The notes beneath the pieces are model-generated. The model searched no databases and had not been told where the DNA came from. It worked only from the letters and a program-made list of their open reading frames with translations. Made by a program: the position numbers and the translations under genes. A stretch of 64,000 nucleotides of DNA. It comes from TMED69 sp036130055 (GTDB taxonomy: Bacteria; Pseudomonadota; Gammaproteobacteria; Ga0077536). Below, piece by piece: positions 44,451 through 52,879 of the stretch (its first letter is position 1; each line of letters starts with the position of its first letter). The stretch covers positions 1-64,000 of the forward strand of contig JAYYOR010000013.1 in the NCBI GenBank assembly GCA_036130055.1, written 5' to 3'.

Positions 44451-46485
44451 ATCGAGCCACCCTAAAACCTAGATCATTTTTGCCTAAAATACCACTATTT
44501 CTATATGGAACTCCTAAAGAAGCCTTAGAACTGTTCATCCAACTTCCCCCTTTTATAACATGATTCTTTCCAGAAATCGGACCTAGATCGGACGAATAAC
44601 TGTTTTCATCAAATTTTTCCGAATAAAAATCATGGACCCACTCTGATACATTACCATATAAGTCGAATAGTTGGTTGGCATTGGGATTAAAGCTTTTTAT
44701 TGGAGCTGACACCTCAAAACCATCCGCGTATGCTGAATTTTTTCCAATTGCTTCACTATTTATTTCCTTATCTGAGAAATTAGCAAAGGCATTCGGAGGA
44801 GGGTAATTTTTTCCCCAGGCAAATCGGGTTTGTTCTGTCTTGGCAACGGCTTCCCATTCTGCCTCGGTCGGAAGACGGTATCCGGTGGAGCTAGGTTTTA
44901 CTCCTACAACATTTCCATATTTTATAATATAAAAGGGCTCAATTCCGTCTTGTCTGCTCAGCCAGTTACAGAATTTAACAGCATCTGACCAGCGCACATT
45001 TACGACTGGTTGATCATTGTCATCTAAGGTATATTTATTGAAACTTCCTGATGAATGCATTGCTAAAAAATTTCTATATTCTAGGTTAGTAATTTCGCTT
45101 TCTGAAATATAAAAAGGCCGTTTTATAGATATTTTTCTTATTAATTCATTTTGTTGCCTATTTAAATCGTTTCTATTTGATCCCAATATTACTTCTTGCG
45201 GGTTAAATAAACGCATTTTATCTGTCATTAATTTCTTACTTTTCTTATTAATCATCTCTCCTTTTTCTTCAAGAGCTTCCTCTACTGTTTTTAACCTGAT
45301 TTGAATTATTTTTTCAAAACCAGGCCTTGGAGTAATTTTTGTTTCGTATGTCGCATATCCAGCAGCTTGAATCGTAATTAAATGTGGCCTTGTTGGTAAT
45401 TGAACTGATTGTGTGGCAGCTCCTACGTATTTTCGGTCAATAAAAAGTTGTGCATTTTTTGGTCTTGTTTCGAAGGTTAGTCGTGCCTTTTCTTCTTTAA
45501 GTTTAAATTCAAGCTTTTTCGTCTCGCCAGAGGGTACGCTAATCTTTTGTGTTACTGTTTTAAAACCCTCTTCTTTTAGCTGTAATGTATGCTGCTTATC
45601 TGGTGTTAGCGGAATGTCGATAGGAGAATTACCGATATATTTACCATTTATTAATATTTTAGCATTTATTGGCTGAGTGACTATTTTTGCCAAACCATCT
45701 TTTTTTTTCATTACGACATTTTTTAAAGTAATCGGTACACCCGCTTTAACTTGAATTTTTTTCGACCAAGTTTTGTAATCAGTTTTGTTTAATTTTATAA
45801 TTCTGTCTCCTTGCATAATTTCAAATTTGAAAGGTGTGTTACCAACTGGTTCTGCATCGACACTTATTAGTGCATTTGATGGATTGGAGTCAATTTTAAT
45901 GTCAGCCCATCCTGGTTCAAGTTTGACAAATAGTTTTTGAGACTGTCCCTTCCCAAAAACATCGACATCTAAAATTTTAGAGAGATATCTTTTAGCAGAA
46001 AATTCAATAGTGCGCCGTCCGGCTGGGACGTTTAGTATAAAATTCGTCGCCTTGCCATATTTTTCTCCGTCAATTGACACCTCTACTTCATTTACAGGTT
46101 CTAGAATTAACTCAATCTTTCCAGGAAGTTTTGTTAGGTTAAGGGTTTGTACTTGGTATTTATCTTCTGAAACTGTAACGTTATTTTCTAAATTATAGTA
46201 TCCCTCCTCAGAGATCTTTACTCGATGCGGGCCAGGCAACAGTAAAAAATACTTACCAAGTTTCATAGAAAGTAACGATTCTACATGTATGTTTGGAGCA
46301 ATGGTATTTGTTTTTATTTGAACAAATCGGACGGACAAGAAAAACACTAGAATAGCGAGAAGGCTCACGCTTAAAAAAAGTAAGCGGTTTATTCTAAAAT
46401 TTGAATTAGGGTTTGCAATATTGATATTTTGCTTCGTTGGTTTGAATTTAATCGGTTTGATAAATTCTAGTTCAATTTTTGACAT
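44440..46485 (-). CDS. PEGA-repeat protein with C-terminal SUMF1/FGE-like domain
   Basis: 681 residues: cytoplasmic N-terminus (1-32), one membrane segment (about 33-53), five PEGA-type beta repeats (about 65-400; marked by GPHRVKISEEGYYNL, PAGRRTIEFSAKRY, DRIIKLNKTDY, KQHTLQLKEEGF, PHLITIQAAGY), then a SUMF1/formylglycine-generating-like domain (about 455-681; SESEITNLEYRNFL, YRLPTEAEWEAVA, DLYGNVSEWV, GGSWMNSS, LGFRVAR). The two catalytic cysteines expected after GGSW are absent (MNSSKASLGVPYRNS), so it is probably a binding domain, not a sulfatase activator. Faces the periplasm. ATG start, 2 bases after the TPR gene. Confidence 0.86.
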   Translation of the reverse strand: MSKIELEFIKPIKFKPTKQNINIANPNSNFRINRLLFLSVSLLAILVFFLSVRFVQIKTNTIAPNIHVESLLSMKLGKYFLLLPGPHRVKISEEGYYNLENNVTVSEDKYQVQTLNLTKLPGKIELILEPVNEVEVSIDGEKYGKATNFILNVPAGRRTIEFSAKRYLSKILDVDVFGKGQSQKLFVKLEPGWADIKIDSNPSNALISVDAEPVGNTPFKFEIMQGDRIIKLNKTDYKTWSKKIQVKAGVPITLKNVVMKKKDGLAKIVTQPINAKILINGKYIGNSPIDIPLTPDKQHTLQLKEEGFKTVTQKISVPSGETKKLEFKLKEEKARLTFETRPKNAQLFIDRKYVGAATQSVQLPTRPHLITIQAAGYATYETKITPRPGFEKIIQIRLKTVEEALEEKGEMINKKSKKLMTDKMRLFNPQEVILGSNRNDLNRQQNELIRKISIKRPFYISESEITNLEYRNFLAMHSSGSFNKYTLDDNDQPVVNVRWSDAVKFCNWLSRQDGIEPFYIIKYGNVVGVKPSSTGYRLPTEAEWEAVAKTEQTRFAWGKNYPPPNAFANFSDKEINSEAIGKNSAYADGFEVSAPIKSFNPNANQLFDLYGNVSEWVHDFYSEKFDENSYSSDLGPISGKNHVIKGGSWMNSSKASLGVPYRNSGILGKNDLGFRVARYAQ

Positions 46486-46487
46486 TT

Positions 46488-47951
46488 TTAATTCGCGATT
46501 CCTTCTTTTTCTTCACAAATAATATACACTCGATTATCTTTTGTTTCAGTTGCCACTATTAAACTTGCCACCACATCTTGGTAGCCTTTTCTCTTACCAG
46601 AAATACTATATTCCCCAGGGTCTAACCTGAATGCCCTGCTTTTGAAGGGCCCCAATACTATATTATTATCGAATTTAATGATTGTCTTGTTGTCTGAAAT
46701 AAATATGAAGGGTATTTTTTTTTCCATATTATCTATAACTTCGTTCAAATTATTAAGCTTGACGGATATAGTTGGTTCATCTTTAAAGGTTTCAATTTTT
46801 TTCTTAAGCAGCTTAGCCATTTCTAAAGTTTTCTGTCTAATGGGATATTCTTCTTTCCTTAAAAACTCAGCTATTTGTTGATCAAGTTCTTTTCGATACT
46901 TTGAGTGTTTTAATCCCTCAAGTGCCTCTACAACATTTCTATCCAAAGATCTAACTTTTTCATAATTAATTATTGCATTTTGCCAATCATGGCTTTTCAT
47001 CGCTTTTTTTGCGTTATTCATATATTGATAAATTTTAAAGTTCGTTTCAGCTCGTATTGATTCAGATATGGCATTTTGAATTTCTCGTTTATTTGGGAAA
47101 ATATTTCTTGCAATTTCAAACTGTTTTTTTGCTTGCCCAAATTGCTTGTTTTCGAGAAATGTCTGTCCCTGTTTAAATAACTTTGTATACTCCATGTTTT
47201 TTTCTTTATATTGTATTCTATTAATTGCATGTTGTGCCTCGGTCGCATTATTGTCTAAATTAATTATTTTTTGGTATGTTCTTAGGGCCGCTTTGTCCTG
47301 ACCTAGTTCTTCAAACTCTTTTGCTTGTATTATTAGAGACTGGACTTTGTCAAAACTGTTAGTGCGGGCCATCCCCAGATTTGCCCTTTCATTCTTTGGA
47401 TCAATCTGTAAAACGAATTTAAATAGTGCGCTTGCTAAAATAGGATTGCCTTGGTTCAGAGCAAAAAACCCTTCTTGCAGTTTTCGCTCTAGGGTGCTCG
47501 GTATTTCTGAAACTATTTCTTTTGATTCTTTGGTAATCTTGCTTAATAATTTATTGGCCTCAGCGTAACGTTGGAGCCGATGCATAGATTGCGCTGTTTT
47601 AAGGAGGTTATTAAATTCTAAATTTTTTTCCGGATCCCACTTTTCTAAATTCAGTTTTTTTATTTGACTAATTGCTTTTTTTGCTTCTTTTAGAAATTTT
47701 TGGGATTCCTCTCTTCGAGCCTTTACGACTTTTTCCTTTGTGCTATCCTTAGATTTATAAAGGGGATCCAAATTTGAAAGCGCACCTTCTTTTTCTTTTG
47801 TTATTTTGTCTTCAAAAAAATAAAAAATAAAAATAGAAAAAACTGTAATTAGAAGGGCCAGTACTGCTAGTGTTGGTGGTCGTCTGTTGTCTTTTTCCGA
47901 ATTTAAAGTTTTAAAATGTTGATGTAGTTTAGATTCTATTTTATTAGTCAC
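46488..47951 (-). CDS. membrane-anchored TPR protein with C-terminal PEGA-like domain
   Basis: 487 residues. A basic cytoplasmic stub and one membrane segment (about 27-46) precede a long helical region with TPR-like repeats (for example FALNQGNPILASALFKFVL, QIDPKNERANLGMAR and NLDNNATEAQHAINR). The C-terminal beta domain with LDPGEYSISGKRKGYQDV looks like one PEGA repeat. The start codon is GTG, with only a weak ribosome site. Four perfect heptamer repeats lie 9-36 bases in front of it. Probably a periplasmic scaffold that docks with the next protein. Confidence 0.8.
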   Translation of the reverse strand: MTNKIESKLHQHFKTLNSEKDNRRPPTLAVLALLITVFSIFIFYFFEDKITKEKEGALSNLDPLYKSKDSTKEKVVKARREESQKFLKEAKKAISQIKKLNLEKWDPEKNLEFNNLLKTAQSMHRLQRYAEANKLLSKITKESKEIVSEIPSTLERKLQEGFFALNQGNPILASALFKFVLQIDPKNERANLGMARTNSFDKVQSLIIQAKEFEELGQDKAALRTYQKIINLDNNATEAQHAINRIQYKEKNMEYTKLFKQGQTFLENKQFGQAKKQFEIARNIFPNKREIQNAISESIRAETNFKIYQYMNNAKKAMKSHDWQNAIINYEKVRSLDRNVVEALEGLKHSKYRKELDQQIAEFLRKEEYPIRQKTLEMAKLLKKKIETFKDEPTISVKLNNLNEVIDNMEKKIPFIFISDNKTIIKFDNNIVLGPFKSRAFRLDPGEYSISGKRKGYQDVVASLIVATETKDNRVYIICEEKEGIAN

Positions 47952-47959
47952 CGGTTATC

Positions 47960-47987
47960 TTGTTTATTGTTTATTGTTTATTGTTTA
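47960..47987 (-). repeat. 4x7-bp tandem repeat before a GTG start
   Basis: Four perfect copies of TTGTTTA on the + strand (TAAACAA on the gene strand). They end 8 bases before the GTG of the TPR gene and sit in the 69-base gap after the lipoprotein gene. Seven is not a multiple of three, but the repeats are untranslated, so copy changes would alter leader spacing rather than the reading frame. Confidence 0.85.
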
Positions 47988-48020
47988 TTTTAGTGTCGAC
48001 ATTTAATAAACGAAAATAAT

Positions 48021-48698
48021 TTATAAATTTTTCTTGTATCGTTCGTATTCATCCCAAAGTTTTTTTCTAAGCACGGGATCTTTTTCAGTTGTTGCTGCGT
48101 TTTTAAGTTGCCTAGCAATTATATCATCTTCTTTTTTTAGTAGAGAGGGGTTTTTTTTGGGCTCAAAGCCTTTTGCGTAGGTGCTTTTTTCGCCATATTC
48201 TACTTGGCTATCTTGTGGAATTTGTTTGGAGTACGTCACGTTGCTATTTAGTGACAGTCCGGAACCCGATGGTTCACGACTTTTGCCATTATCTTTTTGA
48301 TTGTATGCTTCTGAGGAAGCCTCAATGTTTGATATTGAGTTAGCCTTTGGAGACTTAACTAGGCGGGAATTAATTAGACTTTTAGGTTGGCCAGGTTGAT
48401 TCTTCAAGGTTTCCTCCGTATTTTTGGCCGAACCCATATTTTTCGTTGAATTTCCGTTGGTGTTTTTAGTAACATTCTTCTGATTAAATGTACTCTCTGC
48501 TATTGCCTCTTTGAATTTTGGGTTATTGCCCAATTTATCGATTTTTTTTTCGGTGATTTTTACTTCGCCTAAATCTCTTTGGATTGCTTCGTCGATCTTG
48601 GGGGTCGGTTTGACGGAAACCTTTTTCTTTACTGCCAAGTCTTCCGTAAGGCAGGATTGGATTCCTAGAATAAAAAGTAAAGCGTAAAAATACTGCAT
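48021..48698 (-). CDS. predicted low-complexity lipoprotein, first gene of the vWA/TolQ-like operon
   Basis: 225 residues. Lipoprotein signal MQYFYALLFILGIQSC (cysteine at about 16). The mature part is polar, rich in Lys, Asn, Ser and Glu, without an obvious fold until a charged C-terminal helix (DPVLRKKLWDEYERYKKNL). No family recognised. It is separated from the next gene by 69 bases holding the heptamer repeats and from the upstream gene by 43 bases, so it may lead the operon. Confidence 0.65.
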   Translation of the reverse strand: MQYFYALLFILGIQSCLTEDLAVKKKVSVKPTPKIDEAIQRDLGEVKITEKKIDKLGNNPKFKEAIAESTFNQKNVTKNTNGNSTKNMGSAKNTEETLKNQPGQPKSLINSRLVKSPKANSISNIEASSEAYNQKDNGKSREPSGSGLSLNSNVTYSKQIPQDSQVEYGEKSTYAKGFEPKKNPSLLKKEDDIIARQLKNAATTEKDPVLRKKLWDEYERYKKNL

Positions 48699-48741
48699 AA
48701 TCTATGATTTGATATCAGTTTTAATAGTACCTTAATTTATA

Positions 48742-49452
48742 TTAATTTAGCTGATTGCACCAGTTACTCCAAATATTGTTTGTAAACTGATTTTGTGTGT
48801 TTAAAAACTTATTGCCTTGAAAAAGTATTTCTTCAGATGTTTGCCTAAATACGTTCGGCGTATAATCCAATCTCTCACAATCTTTGTGCAACTGCTTTCT
48901 GGATAAGCAACAAGTATAATTAATAAGAAATAGAGACCTATGCTTTACAAAAACAGGGAATTTTTCGTCCAAAACATTTAAAAAGTAAGTATTTAAATTA
49001 ATATCTGAAGAAAAACACTTGTTTCCCAGAAAAAGCAGTCTTTTTGGGTATTCATTGAAAGGCTTTTCGTGAAGGGGGTGATTGATTGTCATAGTTGGTT
49101 TCCAACCGAAGATTTTTTTTCCATACTTCACATTGATTTTTAAAGCGCTGAATATTAGGTTAGTAACATTTCCTAAACTCATAATCGGTTTATTCAAGTT
49201 AAAAAAGTTTACAACTAAAGCTTTTGCTTGTTCGAAGTTTATCGGATTTTTTGGTTCGTCTGCTACCACTAAGGCTTTTGAATTCTTGAGATACTGAAGA
49301 TTGGCGTTTGCAGTTTTTTCTGTAAGCAAAACGCGGCTGACCGTGATATTTTTTGATGTAACAAGATTTAAGAAGGGTTCAACATATGTGTCTTCATGGT
49401 GCTGAATTAGAAGAATAGTTGTTGATTTGAAATTGTTAAAGTGACTTTTCAA
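48742..49452 (-). CDS. class I glutamine-amidotransferase-like protein without nucleophile
   Basis: 236 residues. ILLIQHHEDTYVEPFLNLV, ALVVADEPKNP and KPIMSLGNVTNLIFSALKINV follow the order of GMP-synthase-like amidotransferases, where the elbow would be GICLG; here it is SLGNVTN with no cysteine. FGWKPTMTINHP fits the next element. So it is probably an inactive relative or a binding protein; low similarity makes the call tentative. The start is TTG (49452), with GAGGG upstream, and the gene overlaps the thioesterase by 17 bases. Confidence 0.5.
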   Translation of the reverse strand: MKSHFNNFKSTTILLIQHHEDTYVEPFLNLVTSKNITVSRVLLTEKTANANLQYLKNSKALVVADEPKNPINFEQAKALVVNFFNLNKPIMSLGNVTNLIFSALKINVKYGKKIFGWKPTMTINHPLHEKPFNEYPKRLLFLGNKCFSSDINLNTYFLNVLDEKFPVFVKHRSLFLINYTCCLSRKQLHKDCERLDYTPNVFRQTSEEILFQGNKFLNTQNQFTNNIWSNWCNQLN

Positions 49453-49846
49453 TTAGAAACTTTCCCTCACTCTCGGCAATGATTTTTTTGCTGTCTTTTT
49501 CGGTCATTTCGCTTTTCAATAGGAGTAATGAGCCCTTTTTTTGAACAAGATGACACGAGATCAGCGCTGTTTCTCCAACTAAAAGGGGGCGCTTATACCT
49601 TACCTCTGCTCTAGCGGTATAGCCTATTGAACCTTGTAGGTAAAACCAATTAGCCATTGCGTCGTCTAATACTGCGAATAAAAGTCCACCGTGGATTATA
49701 TTGTAGAATCCCACATGATATTCGGTTGGAGTAAAGCTTCCAACACATTTCTCTTCACTTAATTTGAATTTTATATTCAGCCCAATGGGGTTTTTAGTGC
49801 CACAAACAAAGCAATTTTCAGCTGCGTTTTCCTGATTATTTGTCAT
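49436..49846 (-). CDS. hotdog-fold thioesterase (PaaI-like)
   Basis: About 136 residues. CFVCGTKNPIGLNIKF at the N-terminus, HGGLLFAVLDDAMANW with the catalytic-type aspartate, and AEVRYKRPLLVGE are typical of PaaI-like acyl-CoA thioesterases. ATG 49846 overlaps the fabY stop by 11 bases; the frame is open to 49873. Lying behind a ketosynthase, it may hydrolyse acyl-CoA or acyl-ACP linked to fatty acid synthesis, which is inference. Confidence 0.8.
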   Translation of the reverse strand: MTNNQENAAENCFVCGTKNPIGLNIKFKLSEEKCVGSFTPTEYHVGFYNIIHGGLLFAVLDDAMANWFYLQGSIGYTARAEVRYKRPLLVGETALISCHLVQKKGSLLLLKSEMTEKDSKKIIAESEGKFLIEKSL

Positions 49847-51728
49847 TGAACATATCTTTATAAGTTGATTCAAACTTTAGTTCGATCGGAACATCGTATC
49901 CTGGTACATAAAGTTTATCACTTTTTAACTCAAGCTTTTCTTCGTCTATCATTTGGTCGCCGAATTTGTAAATCGGTGTTAAGCCATTTTCTAAACAATA
50001 TGTATCATAATTTTCGGCATTTTGGTCAACTGATTCGTTCATTTTCTTATATTTATTGATACGCTGTTGTCCGTATCGTCTCAAAAGCATCATCATAGTA
50101 AGAGAGGGTGAAACAACCGTGCCCGTAGCGTTATTTCCACCAAACCCTTTCGAATTTAAAAACCCTATTTTTGCCGAGTCCCCTAAATTAGTATCATTGA
50201 GGATGAAAGAAAGATTTTTTTGCTCAACATCAGAAGCAATGGAGCTGATCGTTTTTATGCCCGGTATGACTTTGTGTTGAAGGATACCAAGGGTGTTGAT
50301 CAATTGATCCGCACTAGCAGGGGCTAGCGAATGTCCAACGAAAGCTTTGACAGCTGTGATTGGCCAGTCGTTGATACCAAATGAGCTGGCAATCTCGCTT
50401 AGTATCTTGGATTCAGTCGTTCTATTTTGAGGCGTGCTTGAACCGTGAGCTTGAACAAAACTGCTTGACCTTACATTTTCAGCTCCGAAGTTGGCTATTG
50501 CATTTGCTACGGCTTTTGCCAAAGTTATGTAATTTCCCGGGCCTGGGGCTGAAATTGAACGCTTGAAACCATCGGCACTTGTAAAGACTTCCATTACTGA
50601 GCCATGGATGTTGGCACCTATTTCAATCGCCAAACTGTCATCCATTAGAACTAGATATTGACTGCTTTCCCCAAGAACAAAGCCACAATTCTCGCCAAAA
50701 GGTCTACTTGCTTTCCTATGGTTAGGATCAGTCGTCCCATCCATTTTGACTAAATTTAGGTCTGTGGCTAGTGCACTCATTGCTGCATATCCCTCAATAA
50801 TTTCAGGTTCAAGGGGAGCTTCAGCATTACCCACAATGACAATTTTTCTTTTTCCTTGTTGGATATCGTCGACCGCCAATCTTAGATTGTATAGGAATGT
50901 TGCACATGCCCCAGCGTTAGCTCCTGTGACACCAATGTTCCCCAACACATAAGCATTAATAAAATCAGCGGGCATTGTGTTGAGTCCAAGCGGAAGCTGC
51001 TTTGAACTTACTCTTTTCCCTTTTAACCTCGCTTGTAACATTCCCGCTATTCCATTCGAGTCGAGTTGTGCCATTGCACTTGCAGAATATACAGCAATCT
51101 GATCGGGGGGCACGAGTTGCTTGATCTCGTCCCAATCAATACCAATAGATTTAATTGAATCTGATGCCCCGATTATGGCTAATTGTAAACCTCGAGGATG
51201 AAAGTTTGATTTATATAAAGTAGATGGTTCAAAGCCATCTGGTAAAGAGCTCGCAGCTTGGACAGATAATGAATAGTTTACGTCAGTTTTTAAATCTAGT
51301 TCATTTAGTGCTTCTATGGTTGTTTCATCGCTGTTTTGATCAATGATCTTCCAGGAATCGGGTATTCTACTAGGTAATGTTTTGCTCTTTAAACTAAATA
51401 TTTTACCTTTCGATGATAATTTGAGAGATTTTTTTATTTTTGTTGGATTAAAATGGTTTGCATTCAAGGTTCTAATTAAAGTCCCATTGAGAACTTTTTG
51501 CTCTAAGGCTTTTATTTCATTTTCACTTAAACTTTCGCAAGAGTTATTAAAAAATCTTCCTTTTTTAAATTTGCCTAACCTCATTAAAACGGCAAGGGAG
51601 CCTATCGTACGTTCCTTCTCGCGCCTGCTAAGAGAGTCATAAATAATCCGATTATACGCGTGATGAAAAGAACTTCTACCTGCTGAGTTGATGCCTCCAA
51701 ATCCTACAATCAATGGCAAAGGTTTCAT
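49836..51728 (-). CDS. fabY: beta-ketoacyl-ACP synthase, FabY type
   Basis: 630 residues, longer than FabB/FabF (about 410) and matching the roughly 630-residue FabY class, which in Pseudomonas aeruginosa starts fatty acid synthesis from acetyl-CoA and malonyl-ACP. The N-terminus LIVGFGGINSAGRSSFHHAY is characteristic. The thiolase-type triad is present: Cys275 in GANAGACATF, histidine in VQAHGSSTPQN, and histidine in FVGHSLAPASADQ. No fabH is seen in the window. First gene of a three-gene overlapping run; the 118-base gap upstream is divergent with a regulator gene. Confidence 0.86.
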   Translation of the reverse strand: MKPLPLIVGFGGINSAGRSSFHHAYNRIIYDSLSRREKERTIGSLAVLMRLGKFKKGRFFNNSCESLSENEIKALEQKVLNGTLIRTLNANHFNPTKIKKSLKLSSKGKIFSLKSKTLPSRIPDSWKIIDQNSDETTIEALNELDLKTDVNYSLSVQAASSLPDGFEPSTLYKSNFHPRGLQLAIIGASDSIKSIGIDWDEIKQLVPPDQIAVYSASAMAQLDSNGIAGMLQARLKGKRVSSKQLPLGLNTMPADFINAYVLGNIGVTGANAGACATFLYNLRLAVDDIQQGKRKIVIVGNAEAPLEPEIIEGYAAMSALATDLNLVKMDGTTDPNHRKASRPFGENCGFVLGESSQYLVLMDDSLAIEIGANIHGSVMEVFTSADGFKRSISAPGPGNYITLAKAVANAIANFGAENVRSSSFVQAHGSSTPQNRTTESKILSEIASSFGINDWPITAVKAFVGHSLAPASADQLINTLGILQHKVIPGIKTISSIASDVEQKNLSFILNDTNLGDSAKIGFLNSKGFGGNNATGTVVSPSLTMMMLLRRYGQQRINKYKKMNESVDQNAENYDTYCLENGLTPIYKFGDQMIDEEKLELKSDKLYVPGYDVPIELKFESTYKDMFNDK

Positions 51729-51846
51729 CCGTAGCCCCCTTTTCTTAATAGAAAATTGGGATTGTATATTTTTTCTTGTTTTGAAAATAAGACAAAATAG
51801 ACAATTAATATGGTATTATTGACACTGACTTTTTTGGTTTTTTTAA

Positions 51847-52842
51847 ATGGAGCTAGCTGCATTAATGAGAGTCGGATTTATATTAACGCCAGGAATGCTT
51901 ACAACAGGAACAGCCTATCCTTATGAAATGTGGTTAGCTGCAAAAGACATGCTTTTGGCAAACAGAATAAAGCTAGAAGTAGATTTGTATCTAATTGCTT
52001 CATCTAAAAGAATTACTAAAGGCCGATTGCCACTCAAACCCGATACTGTAATAAACGAAGCACCAAATATGGATGTTCTTTATTTGCCCGCCCTTTGGCG
52101 AAATCCTAACAAAGTGCTTAATCTAATTCCTTTGAGACTGGACTCTTGGATTAAAGAAAACGTTATAAAAGGATCCGAGGTGGCTGCCGTTGGTTCCGGG
52201 GTTTCCCTTTTGGCTCGAACAGGGTTGCTCGATAATAAACCAGCCACTACCCATTGGCATTATTTTGAGCAATTCTCTAATCAGTTCCCAAAGGTGGATT
52301 TAAAGCGTGACTTTTTCACAACGCAATGCGATAAGCTTCATTGCGCCGCTAGCATTAATTCTTTAGCGGACGTTACTGTCCATCTAATAGAAAAACATAT
52401 TGGTATTGAAATTGCCCTCAACATTGAGAAAAACTTTTCACATGAAGTAAGAAGAAATTATATTTCTCAACGATTTTCTCAAGATTTAGAGTCTCCTTCA
52501 GCTGACGAGGTAATACTAGAAGCAAAAAATTATATTCAGAGTAATATATCCAATAATATATCAATCAACGCTATAGCAAAATCGGCAGGAATTTCTCGAA
52601 GAACTCTTGACCGTAGATTTAAAAATTCAACCGGAGTTACCGTTGGAGGATACCTTCAAAGACAAAGAATTTCGCTAGCAAAAGATCTGTTAAGTCAGAC
52701 CGATCTACCAATATGTGAGGTGGCTTGGAACGTGGGATTAAGTGATCCAAGTTATTTTGCCTGGTTGTTTAAGAAAGAGATGTTAGTGAGGCCTAATGAA
52801 TATCGAAAAATTGTTCGAGCAAAGTTGTTCAGCAACACGTGA
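51847..52842 (+). CDS. GlxA-family AraC-type transcriptional regulator
   Basis: 331 residues: an N-terminal DJ-1/PfpI-like domain (about 1-190; VAAVGSGVSLLARTGLLDNKPATTHW, with serine where enzymes have cysteine) and a C-terminal AraC DNA-binding domain (about 225-325; two HTHs, INAIAKSAGISRRTLDRRF and ICEVAWNVGLSDPSYFAWLF). Effector unknown. It is divergent from fabY with 118 bases between, so regulation of fabY or of itself is possible. Confidence 0.87.
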   Translation: MELAALMRVGFILTPGMLTTGTAYPYEMWLAAKDMLLANRIKLEVDLYLIASSKRITKGRLPLKPDTVINEAPNMDVLYLPALWRNPNKVLNLIPLRLDSWIKENVIKGSEVAAVGSGVSLLARTGLLDNKPATTHWHYFEQFSNQFPKVDLKRDFFTTQCDKLHCAASINSLADVTVHLIEKHIGIEIALNIEKNFSHEVRRNYISQRFSQDLESPSADEVILEAKNYIQSNISNNISINAIAKSAGISRRTLDRRFKNSTGVTVGGYLQRQRISLAKDLLSQTDLPICEVAWNVGLSDPSYFAWLFKKEMLVRPNEYRKIVRAKLFSNT

Positions 52843-52879
52843 TTATCATCAAATAATACTATGTTTTATTTAGACAACC

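Noticed and set aside
44440..46485. Sulfatase-maturing or EgtB-type enzyme
   Set aside because: The catalytic cysteines are missing and no sulfatase, radical or ergothioneine gene is nearby.
38913..48698. Reading the operon as a Zorya anti-phage system, a type VI system or a Bat/MoxR locus
   Set aside because: It has a MotA-like protein but no OmpA-like ZorB, no ZorC and no helicase; no Tss or Hcp proteins; no MoxR ATPase. The vWA anchors replace the usual partners.
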